64,000 nucleotides of DNA, taken from NCBI GenBank assembly GCA_033239005.1, contig BSQZ01000006.1, positions 6,605,001 through 6,669,000 of the forward strand, written 5' to 3'. Below, piece by piece: positions 36,890 through 47,169 of the stretch. A program made the position numbers and the translations under genes. Below the pieces are notes generated by a model. It had not been told where the DNA came from, made no database searches, and saw nothing but the letters and a program-made list of their open reading frames with translations. This stretch comes from Lamellibrachia satsuma (lineage: Eukaryota > Annelida > Polychaeta > Sabellida > Siboglinidae). How positions within the stretch are numbered: position 1 is the stretch's first letter; each line of letters starts with the position of its first letter.

Positions 36890-37924
36890 GGGGAGACCGG
36901 GGTTGTATATAGGGGCAAGTTATTTTAGGGTCGTTTTACGAAAACATAGCACACCTAAGAAGATACCATCGACAGTAGTTGGTTGGAAGTCCACCAGCAG
37001 ACATACTGTCCAAAAATAGGGAGTTAAGAAGACGAAATGAACAAGGTGTGGCCAAAAATGTCTTTTTAACCACATAATATCATCTCACGAAGCCACTTTT
37101 TATGTTTCGTGAATGAAACTTGAAAACTATCTACTATTTAGTATTAGGGGTTGTGTCGAGTAGAAACCATTTGTAACGATATAAAAATATCACGTCAGCG
37201 GTTTACTAAAAAAAACCTTGTTGAAAACACAGCATCTTAATTTCATGGGCCGCGCCATACCATTAAATAACACTATCTCACGAGTTCGGTATTATGGAAA
37301 TATTCGATCGCCATATGAACCTGTGTAAGCCGGCCTCCCTTAATACGTCACTCCGATGTTATTGAACTCTGCATGCGTTTAGCGGTGGCGCTGGTTAACA
37401 TGTCAGCCGTCGGTCAGTCGGAGGAATGACCGGATTCTCCAACTTTTAGAACACATTCTGGCGAGATATTCTTGATTTTAGTAGCACCTGGTTAGTGTTT
37501 TCTCTTTTTTGTGCACATCACCAAAATCATTACTTTTGTTTCGCTTTAATATACGAAGCTGTGAACACTTACATTATTATGAATATTTTGTATAAGATGT
37601 ATAAGCGTGTTTAATCCAATGTAATAACAGTAACATGTACGAGTGACACTTGCTTTGCGATCCACACGTTATTTGCTGTAACAATGTGCCCCGTTGGATG
37701 TAACAACTTGCCCCGTTTACGGGGCTAGTTGTTACGGGGCTAGTCGAACGCGCTTGGCAAACTTCACACATCTACCTAGCTACAATATAGAATATAAATG
37801 GTATGGCACATTTTATTAACAGGAATAATACATTTAATGTATACGTTGACAGAAATAATGAATCTAACATAATGTTCTCAAAACGTGACTTTAACTGAAA
37901 ATGTTAACTAGCCCCGGTCTCCCC
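36890..37924. mobile_element. Non-autonomous DNA transposon candidate (TIR, TA target duplication)
   Basis: GGGGAGACCGGGG at 36890-36902 is the perfect inverted complement of CCCCGGTCTCCCC at 37912-37924. Both are flanked externally by TA (36888-36889 and 37925-37926). TA duplication is characteristic of Tc1/mariner-type and some other DDE elements. The 1035-bp interior has no transposase-like frame, so it would be non-autonomous. Internally, CCCCGTTTACGGGG with tandem GTTACGGGGCTAGT-like units is at about 37711-37745. The TIR is short (13 bp perfect, about 15 with one mismatch), so family assignment is open. Confidence 0.65.
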
Positions 37925-38057
37925 TAGTCGCCAGCATGTTAGTATCTAAAGAATCAGCATTTGCCGGGCTTTAAGCCCATCAGGCACATACCGACATTTA
38001 GTCACCAACAGTTTGTCTGCCGACAAATAGTTGGCAACTACCCAGCGACCGAAAACG

Positions 38058-38662
38058 TGACCGACTGTTGAACAGACACACACCGACTGTTGAACAGACA
38101 CACACCGACTGTTGAACAGGCACACACCGACTGTTGAACAGACGCACACCGACTGTTGAACAGACGCACACCGACTGTTGAACAGACGCACACCGACTTT
38201 TGAACAGACGCACACCGACTGTTGAACAGACGCACACCGACTGTTGAACAGACGCACACCGACTGTTGAACAGACGCACACCGACTGTTGAACAGACGCA
38301 CACCGACTGTTGAACAGACGCACACCGACTGTTGAACAGACGCACACCGACTGTTGAACAGACGCACACCGACTGTTGAACAGACGCACACCGACTGTTG
38401 AACAGACGCACACCGACTGTTGAACAGACGCACACCGACTGTTGAACAGACGCACACCGACTGTTGAACAGACGCACACCGACTGTTGAACAGACGCACA
38501 CCGACTGTTGAACAGACGCACACCGACTGTTGAACAGACGCACACCGACTGTTGAACAGACGCACACCGACTGTTGAACAGACGCACACCGACTGTTGAA
38601 CAGACGCACACCGACTGTTGAACAGACACACACCGACTGTTGAACAGACACACACACCGACT
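38058..38662. repeat. 22-bp minisatellite, about 27 copies
   Basis: The unit CACCGACTGTTGAACAGACG plus CA repeats at 22 bp. The centre is almost perfectly homogeneous, with ACACAC variants at both ends and one TTTTGAAC variant at about 38197. Three units equal 22 codons, so all three minus-strand frames are open with a Cys/Val/Gln-rich 22-residue repeat. These frames are artefacts of the period. Confidence 0.96.
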
Positions 38663-38769
38663 GATTCTCCAGTTGGCGACTATAATTGACAATGCGACCC
38701 AATCGTAACCAATTCAACGACATTGTACCTCGTGTGTTTTTCTTTCGTTTGATGAATATGTTACTGTGT

Positions 38770-38794
38770 TAATAATAATAATAATAATAATAAT
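38770..38794. repeat. (TAA)n microsatellite
   Basis: About eight TAA/ATA trinucleotides. Confidence 0.9.
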
Positions 38795-38799
38795 CGGTA

Positions 38800-40177
38800 T
38801 GTGTCTGTCGGGCAAAAACACATACCGATTCTTCAGTTGCCAACATGATGGTAACTACTATTTAAGTTAGCAACTCAAATGTAGTTGTTATGTAGTTTGT
38901 TCTCCGCCGCCAGTTGGCAAAACTTTCTGCCATTCATTGATATTCACCGGATACTGTTCTCAGCCAGTCAGAATCGATCACACGATCATTTGTCTTTTCG
39001 TACAACCGGCAACAACGAAGCGTGGACACTTTATAGTGCTTGTCAATGTTTGTTTTGAAATTTCATATCCCTTTGCAATCGTAGAGTGAGCCAGCGCTGG
39101 TCTTTCAGACCCTCCAAATCATAAATAGCGATTTGGAGATGCAACGAACGTGTGAGATGTTTTTTCCTTTGTAAAACCGTCTTCTATTTCATGGCATGGC
39201 ACATTTATATTATAACAACATTTGTTGGTTCCAGATATATGGTAATAATTGTTTAATATAAACATTTCGACCTGCATATTGTCTATGTGTGCAATAAGTC
39301 GATACGTATTTGTTCAGCAGTCGGTCACATTTTCGGTTGGCCGACGGTGGCCGATGGGTAGTTGCCAACTATTTCTCAGCTAAACGTCGGTACGTGTGAG
39401 GCAGGCTTTACGCTCCACGACGAACACTTCCGCCGCGTCCTTGCAACTAGCAAGCTCTGTCGCAGTCACTCGCGACAACGTGGCCAATCAATATCCGCTC
39501 CTCACCTTTAACTTGGCAAAACATGCATTATTGCAATAGGCATTAATGCTTTATTTATAGCTCGCCATTAAACAGGTGTCAATGTTTTGTCTTTAAAAAA
39601 ATGAGTTGTATTACATCTTGCCCTTGGTGATCATTTCTGTTAATGTGGCAGGGTCAACGGCTAATAGGCCCCGCCCACTGCCCTAGAGAACAAAGGCGTG
39701 TCCGACATAACTTGTCTGCCCTGAACTGAAGGCCACACAACAATCAAACTTGCACTGATTTAGTCGAGACCGGATTCAATCGTCTCGCTGATAGCTAGTC
39801 TTCACATTAAATTATTGTTCTACTTTATTGTCCCAACAGTCCTCGCTTGTGCGACAAAGCTAGTCGAACTGCTAATGAACAGGTGTGGTAATATAAAGCT
39901 GCGTATTACTGGTAATTGTTTTGTGTTGTTCGGCTGCTTACACTAGAACTACGCACGATGACTGCTAAAATCGATTTACTAAGAAAACAAATACTGCGGC
40001 GTTTATTACGCCACCTGCCCTCCATGCTGTGACGCGCGTAAACACGATTGATCCTTCAATGACTAGCAAACAGTGCTGTTTAATTCAGTTTAATTCCACA
40101 CGCACACGCACACGCACGCACACACCACGCACTCACACGCGCACGCATTCACACGCACGCACGCACGCACGCAATCA
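38800..40177. other. no gene; more inverted-repeat modules and (CACG)n
   Basis: ACACATACCGATTCTTCAGTTGCC at about 38817 is a forward relative of the dispersed module. GGCCGATGGGTAGTTGCCAAC and GTCGGTACGTGTGAGGCAGGC at about 39350-39410 form a reverse copy. A CACG/CACA simple repeat lies at about 40099-40172. No coding was recognised. Confidence 0.55.
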
Positions 40178-40650
40178 TTTTACACAATGACATGACATGT
40201 TTTGTTAGTTCAAGTTGTTTGACATTCGAGGCCTGTGCTCGATCGTTTGGTTTCTCCGATGTACTCGGAAGATAAGCTTATGGTACAGCACAGCATTGCT
40301 GCGTAGATAATGTTCGTGACTGTGTCCAGTTCAATGTGGCTTTCGCTCTGTGTGCTACATTTCAAGTTAACTCAAATGCACAGACCAATACGTCGATCAA
40401 TATTGCAGCAAACACTTGATATTCTTTATTCTGACGGGCGTTTGACGATTTATAAATAGCTGCCGCGAGCTTGTTTGTGTGGGTGTTTGTTTGGTTGAAA
40501 TCCGTATTTTTTATTACACAGTGACATGATATGTTTTGTTGGTTCAAGTCGTTTGAAATGCAACTGCGTATTCGAAGCTTGTACTCAATCGTTGAACTTT
40601 GGTTTCTCCGATGTACCCGGAAGATAAGCTTATGGCATAGCACAGCATTT
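40178..40650. repeat. two-copy direct repeat (about 130 bp, 336 bp apart)
   Basis: TTTACACAATGACATGACAT ... GAAGATAAGCTTATGG at about 40178-40305 recurs diverged at about 40514-40648. Both contain GTTTCTCCGATGTAC and CGGAAGATAAGCTTATGG. Confidence 0.8.
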
Positions 40651-40862
40651 GGAAGTCAGAAAGCATTAGTGAAGGTGGACATTGGTGAAAGTGAACATAC
40701 CAGCTGAAATGAACAGACTCGGCAGCCATTCAATAATGTGTAACAGTTTTATCCGCGTGCATGCTGGAAATATGAAGCCATTCCACGAGACTTCAAAACT
40801 ACAAATATTGTGAATAGTGAGGTCCCTACAGATGCTAATACTCTCATCGAAACCCTTCATTT

Positions 40863-41173
40863 AGCCAGTGCTGCGTAGATTGTGTTAATGTTATTGTCTA
40901 TGGCTGGCGATGTGTGTTCACATTTAGCCAGTGGTGCGTAGATTGTGTTAATGTTATTGTCTATGGCAGGCGATGTGTGTTCACATTTAGCCAGTGCTGC
41001 GTAGATTGTGTTAATGTTATTGTCTATGGCTGGCGATGTGTGTTCACATTTAGCCAGTGCTGCGTAGATTGTGTTAATGTTATTGTCTATGGCTGGCGAT
41101 GTGTGTTCACATTTAGCCAGTGCAGCGTAGATTGTGTTAATGTTATTGTCTATGGCAGGCGATGTGTGTTCAC
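40863..41173. repeat. 63-bp minisatellite, 5 copies
   Basis: AGCCAGTGCTGCGTAGATTG begins each copy, with landmarks TTAATGTTATTGTCTATGGC and GGCGATGTGTGTTCACATTT. Divergence is only a few positions. Open frames on both strands (21-residue repeats) follow from 63 being divisible by three. Confidence 0.95.
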
Positions 41174-42130
41174 TTTCTATAAAAATATAATATTTTCTGA
41201 ATTCTATAGAAATGTCTAGAATATATTTTTGTGCTAAGGGCACATAGGTTAACTACATTAAACCGGAGCAAAACGTAAAGAGAAATAGCTGTGTTTAATA
41301 ATCGTACAGTGTGGATACCGCATATGTTCCATATAACCATAGGCAACATTTCAATAAAGAAGCAAAAAGGGAGAAATCTGGTTTTACGTGCATGGTATAA
41401 TTGGCTTAAATAGTCAAGCCCAAATGAGGTTCTGATCGTCCTTAGTAAGTTTTGGTTTAAACTTTGAAAAACCATGTAACTTTCCTAAATGATCCATTTT
41501 TTAAATGTTCACGTTTTGGGCGTCAAAACAGCCTAGACCGGGAACACAGAGCTTTTATTTATGTAAACTACGCCAATACGCTTGACCCCACGGACTGAAG
41601 GGACCACCCCCCCCGACATACAAAAAAATGCGTAGCTACCGGGTTTGGGGTTGGAGTTGCCGCCAAAATCTACCATCGATGGGAGCAATAAAGTACAGTT
41701 ATTTATTGGAAAGGCGCCAAGGTTAAAAACAGTGTTAAATGTTCCCTGAGTTTACAATGACCAATTCCAGCAATTTGATCTTGGGGCTTCCCCCTGCCAG
41801 CAACCCATAAATGGTGCCAACAAGGGGGCATTTATTTAAGGGAACGACGCCAAGGCTAAAAACAATGTCAAATCTTTCCCCGATGGGTAGCTGCAAACTA
41901 TTTGTCGACAGACAAACTGTAGTCGAGTAAACGTCGATATGCGTATGGCGGGCTTCACGCTAAAAGCAGTGCAAATCTCTCCTCGGGGTTTCGTGAGTAC
42001 AGAATGACAAATGCCAACAATTCTAGGTGGGACCTTCTGTCGGCCTACAATTCTAGGATGGCGCCCCCCCCCCGCCAACAGCCCTCAACGAGTGAAAACA
42101 GGGGCACTTGCGATGCTTATTTAATGGAAT

Positions 42131-44545
42131 GATTTAACAAGATTTAACAAGATTTGCCATCCAAGCCAAAGGCCCAAGTGGACAAGGAAGCCATTGGCTT
42201 ATCGAGAGTCCAACAATGTTCATCTACTTATAACCCGCCCTCCTGAGATATGTGTCAACCTTGTTTTTAACTAGCAGTTACACAATCTGTAGACAATTTG
42301 TTCCATTCATTTATTGTCCTCTGTGAGAACGAGTGCTTCCTGATGTCCAATCTACATTGATCCTTTACTAATTTTACCTCATGTCCTCTAGTTCTGCTAT
42401 CCTTCTTGAGTGAGAAAAACATATTTCTATCAATATTTTCATACCCATTCAATATCTTAAAAACTTCAATCTGATCTCCTCTTAACCTCCTTGTCTCTAG
42501 AGTTGTTAAACCACATTCTTTCAGGCGTTCTTCATAACTAAGGTCTCTAAGTTCTGGAATCATTTTAGTTGCTCTCCTTTCTCCGTTCAAGCGTATCTAT
42601 ATCCTTCTTACGATATGGTCTCCATGCTTGTATACAGTATTCTAAATGAGGTCTAACTATTGCTTTATAAAGAGGTATAATTAACTTTTTGCCCTTGTAT
42701 GTTATGTTTCTTCTAATCAATCCAAGAATTTGATTACCCTTTGAAGCTGCAATACCACACTGCTCTGAAACTTTCATATCATCATTGTAACTCCTAAGTC
42801 CTTTTCTTTTACAGTAGTACCCAGAACAGTAGCTCCCATTTTATAGTTTACATTCAAGTTCCCATGTCCTGCATGTAGGCATTTACATTTCCCAAAATTG
42901 AACAGCATCTGCCATTTCTCAGACCATTTCACTAATCTGTCTAGATCGTTTTGTAAATGTTGTTTATCACCATCAGTATTAACCTTTCTAAACAGTTTTG
43001 TGTCATCCGCAAATTTCAGTACGTTACTTGTTATACTGTCGTCCAAGTCATTGATATAAATTAAGAATAATATAGGTCCTAATACTGATCCTTGAGGCAC
43101 CCCACTCAAAACCGATTTCCAATTTGAAACTTCTCCATCTACTACAACTCGTTGTCTTCTGTCAGTCAGCCATTGTTCTATCCAGTCAGTTATGCTATCC
43201 CCGATACCATGGGCTTTTAATTTAAGTAGTAATCTTTGATGTGGCACTTTGTCAAAAGATAATATCTACTGGCGATCCCACGTCTATCCACTTAGTGATT
43301 TCTTCCAAAAAACATAACATATTTGTTAAGAATGACCTCGCTTTAAGGAATCCATGTTGAGATGAATTTAATAATTTATGCTTAACGAGGAAGTCCACCA
43401 TATGGTCTTTAATTAACCTTTCTAATAATTTACAAATCACTGACGTTAAACTCACTGGTCTGTAATTCTCTGACTTATTTCTCGAACCCTTTTTAAATAA
43501 TGGTATGATGTTTGCTTCTTTCCATTCAAACGGAACAACTCCCTCTTTTAATGACAAGTTGAGTACTCTTGCAAGTGGTATACTGATTTGTTCTACTGTT
43601 TCCATTAGTAATTTTGGAGGAATCCCATCCACTCCCGGTGATTTGTTATCCTTCATTGCCTTTATTTTCTTAGCTACAAATTCTGGAGTTACAACTAACG
43701 GACCTAAATAGTCAGATTTAGCCCCCTGAAATTTAGCATCAGCAACTGGTAATGAACTAATATCTTCTTTGGTAAACACTGAACTGAAGTAACCATTTAA
43801 GTCTTCCGCCATTAAAAACCCCTGTGATATTATATTTCCAGCACTGCCTTCTAGAGGTCCAACCTTGTCTTGTACGTTTTGTTTACTCCTGACATATGCA
43901 TAAAAACTCTTGCTGTCATTTTTTATGTTACATGCCAGTTTTTGCTCATAGCTTCTTTTAGATTGTCTGATTTCAGTTGTAGCTGCATTAAGTGCCTCTT
44001 TGAATTTGCATAGTCTTCTTCCTTTCTGGTACGCCTATAAACCCTCCACATTGTTTGTTTTAGCATTATTTTTCTAATTGCCTCTTTTGACAAGTGTTTC
44101 TTTCTACACCGTTTTCCTTGTTTTTGGAAGGGAACAAATTTATCGATGATACTCTCAATTTCATATTTTAGAATATTCCAACATTCAATTGCGGTCTTAT
44201 TCATCAGCATGTTATTCCAATCTAACTTTGCTAAGTATTTTCTCATATCTTTGTAGTTACCTTTGTGGAAGTTTCTCTTGTACGTTTTCTTATTTTTACT
44301 TTCTGATTTTACATTGATGTCAAAATGTATTTGATTATGGTCACTATTACCCAATGGTTCAAATATTTTTACATTGTCCACTAATTCTTTTTGTGATGAC
44401 AAAACTATATCTAATACATTTTCTCCCCTGGTTGGTTCTAGTACGTGCTGAGTAAGAAAGCTATCCTGGATTAATAGAAATTGTTGATCCTCAATCCCTG
44501 TGCTCTCTGGAGAATTCCATTGATGCAAATGATAAAAACGGGTCA
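42131..44545 (-). mobile_element. CR1-like LINE, 5'-truncated, nearly complete ORF2
   Basis: Minus strand: C-terminal part of an APE endonuclease (44545-about 44330; QHVLEPTRGENVLDIVLSS, GNSDHNQIHF), linker, then RT. The RT has NKSPGVDGIPPKLL, NYRPVSLTSVICKLLERL and QHGF in 43812-43252. After a frameshift come SGVPQGSVLGPILFLIYIND and FADDTKLF in 43247-42774, then LYKAIVRPHLEYC and the C-terminal domain to 42267. The 3' end is TTAAATCTTG-type tandem units at 42131-42155. Frameshifts lie near 43250, 42776 and 42580. A 20-bp deletion removes RT motif A (see findings), so the copy is dead. It is 5'-truncated inside the endonuclease, as expected from incomplete reverse transcription. Confidence 0.9.
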
Positions 44546-45008
44546 TCCTTTTAGGATTGCTGGAAGGCGGAAGACCCCATCTAAAATGGTTGGCATTGAT
44601 CATTCCGTACTCGAGAACCGCAAGGGAAGACTTGACACTGCTGCTAACCTTGGCGTCATTCACATAAATAAATGTCCCCCCTTCTCACCCTTTGGGGGTT
44701 GCTGGCATGGGGAAGATCCCACCAAAAAATGCTGGCATTGGTCATTCCATACTCAGGGGACACCCACCGGAACATTTCACTCCGTTTTTATCCTTCGCAT
44801 CATTCCATTAAATAAGAGTCATTCCATTAAATAAGATTCATTCCATTAAATAACAGTAATTCCATTAAATTAAGTGCGCCTTTTCTCACCCTTTGGGGGG
44901 TTGCTGGCAGCTGGGGGAAGGCCCCATCTAAAATTGTTTGCATTGGTCAATCCATATTCAGGGAACTCCAAGGAAAGAGTTGACAATGTGTTTACGTTGA
45001 CGTCATTC

Positions 45009-45130
<122 letters not shown>

Positions 45131-45489
45131 GCCCTAATTTTCGCACCCCTTAGGGGTTGCTGGCATGGGAATTAATCCCCAACCTAAAATTACTGGCATT
45201 AGTCATTCCCTACTCAGGCCAGTGAACCCCATGAGAACATTTGGCACTGTTTTTTAGCTTTGGCGTCATTCCTATAAATGAGTGTACTGTTTTGCCCCCC
45301 TTCAATGGGTGATTTCGGGGACCCCAAACCAACCCCAAACCTGGCCGGCAGCAACGCATTTTCCTTTAGTCCATGGGGTCAAACGTTTTTGGTTGCTTAA
45401 ATAAATAAAAGCTCTGGGCTCCCACTCTATTTACAGATGAACGGAAAATTGAGAAAAGAACACACTGGAAGTTTTATTTTTTTTAATAT

Positions 45490-45801
45490 TCACCCTTCTG
45501 GTTCTGTGGTAATCTCGCTTATCCGGCTCTCGCTCGGCTTCGTGAATGCACCGAGAAGAGAGTCTGGCCGCAGACTGTTTTGACTGTTACTGTCGTCAGG
45601 TACGTGGCATGACCAGCCGAGATGCTCGTCGTGTAAAATATCAAATACACGAGGCAGAATTGTGTACATGAGGGTTTTTCCGTACCATGTAGGAAGTATT
45701 CCCATCACATCACGTTCATCGGGAACGTTCTGGATGCAGGCAAACTGTTTTTCTTTCAGTGCAAACTTTAAATTTAACGACTCTTGCTTTGTCGATAACA
45801 C
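45490..45801 (-). pseudogene. RecQ-like helicase N-terminal fragment
   Basis: The minus-strand frame reads LKFALKEKQFACIQN, then DVMGILPTWYGKTLMYTILP. This matches the Q-motif region and Walker A (LPTGxGKSLxYxxP) of RecQ/DEAD-type helicases. The Walker Gly reads Trp and Ser reads Thr. No DEAD box or later motif follows before the stop, there is no ATG, and an in-frame stop lies just upstream. It is a short fragment, probably from a dispersed helicase family or transposon capture. Confidence 0.6.
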
Positions 45802-46412
45802 GAGCTACTCGTAACGACTCCATCACTGTACGCGTTACCGGGTGAAGCACCCTCAGCCAATCAGCGTCATTATCGAGATCTAAATGCCCGGGTGAGATCT
45901 TAATTAGCTACTTACGTATGCGCCCAGAATATGGGCGCATACATAATTTCCGTCACAATGAAAACTCCTCTTTGCATCCAGGCGACGATGTGTGCGACAA
46001 ACGGTGGCGCCACAGCGCGGAGCCTGGATAATCAAGGCTATTTCTGCGGTTACAAATATGCTGCCCCCTTCGGACATTCATGAAACGTTTGGTCGGGTCG
46101 ACCTAAAAGGCGGGCAAATAAAGGGCAAAAATTACAAGGAAGCATAATACGTACATATTCCCTCTTCACATGCGTCGTTGTTACTGTTGTTGTTTTCGTG
46201 CGTGCGTACATTGTTATTTCTTTTATAATGTAACAAATAGAAAATAAAGGCTAAATAGCAACGTTACAGTTGTAGGGCGTTATGTCTCCATTGTGCACAT
46301 CCTCATAATTGTAGTGGCGCTATTTCTCGTCGACTCATTATTAATTCTTATCATGCAACGCGCACTCATGCGTGTGTGTCCTTAAATTTTAATTGTATTT
46401 GTAAAGTCTTAG

Positions 46413-46488
46413 TATGTGTGTGTGTGTGTGTGTGTGTGTGTTTGTTGTGTGTGCGTGCGTGCGTGCGTGCGTGCGTGCGTGTGTGTAT

Positions 46489-46576
<88 letters not shown>
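46413..46576. repeat. compound microsatellite (GT)n-(GTGC)n-(TA)n-(TG)n-(TA)n
   Basis: Five simple-repeat blocks in succession within 165 bp, about 520 bp upstream of the PLBD start codon. Confidence 0.96.
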
Positions 46577-46579
<3 letters not shown>

Positions 46580-46983
46580 TAAGTATATTTATTTAATTAT
46601 TCATATTATTCATTAATAACTGTTTTGCATTATTATACTGCTATGTTGTTGTCGATTTATTTTTAAATAATGAATAATAGCTGTATTTTATTATATTTAT
46701 AACAATAATGAACGAACAATCATAGATTTGCCGCTATATCAAATATAACCATTATGAAGATGCGCTGCACAATGTAAAGATCGGTTTAAAAAATGTAAAG
46801 TTGTTATTTAGCCTTTGATATTTGTTAAAATATTAATAAAAAATCACTATTCACACGCACGCCCACACACGCACGAAAGTAACATCAATAATAACAACGC
46901 ACGTGAAGAGTCTAACGGGTCAACCCTTTACTTGCCCGCCTTTTAGGTGACCCCCTTGGTCGCTGCGTGACGAAGATTAAATG

Positions 46984-47004
46984 TTCACGTGACTTTCATG
47001 TGAC
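46984..47004 (+). promoter_or_regulatory. two tandem CLEAR/E-box-like motifs upstream of PLBD
   Basis: TTCACGTGAC (46984-46993) matches the CLEAR consensus GTCACGTGAC at 9 of 10 positions. TTCATGTGAC (46995-47004) matches at 8 of 10, exactly 11 bp later. CLEAR sites bind TFEB/HLH-30-type factors that activate lysosomal genes. They lie 90-110 bp before the start codon of a lysosomal hydrolase. Function is inferred. Confidence 0.45.
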
Positions 47005-47059
47005 CGACGTCGATTGCCGCCCACAAAGCTTACTAAAATTTAAGGCTGCGAGTGTTTCT

Positions 47060-47104
47060 ATGCCTTCAACGGGTGTCCAAGTTCTTCGGGAAGATGATTC
47101 GTAG
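47060..47104 (+). promoter_or_regulatory. upstream ORF overlapping the PLBD start
   Basis: An ATG at 47060 opens a 14-codon frame ending TAG at 47102-47104, overlapping the main ATG (47094) in another frame. If the transcript starts upstream of 47060 this would reduce main-frame initiation. The transcription start is unknown. Confidence 0.35.
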
Positions 47105-47169
47105 CTCTTTCTTTTCTATTATTATTCTGTACGCGCTGGCAGTGGTAGTTTATGGCGATCACTCAGCGG
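47094..47169 (+). CDS. PLBD1: PLBD exon 1 (signal peptide)
   Basis: Starts ATGATTCGTAGC, reads a hydrophobic signal peptide, and ends GCG-G before GTAAGTAGG. The phase-1 end joins exon 2 to give [13 protein letters not shown]. It was found by looking for a leader matching the exon 2 phase; a longer or alternative first exon cannot be excluded. Confidence 0.78.

Noticed and set aside
37946..38723. Three overlapping Cys-rich ORFs of 200-248 codons on the minus strand
   Set aside because: Produced by the 22-bp minisatellite, which is open in all frames; no start context, signal or non-repeat domain.
40857..41243. Repeat proteins on both strands at the 63-bp array
   Set aside because: Both strands are open only because the period is divisible by three and lacks stops.
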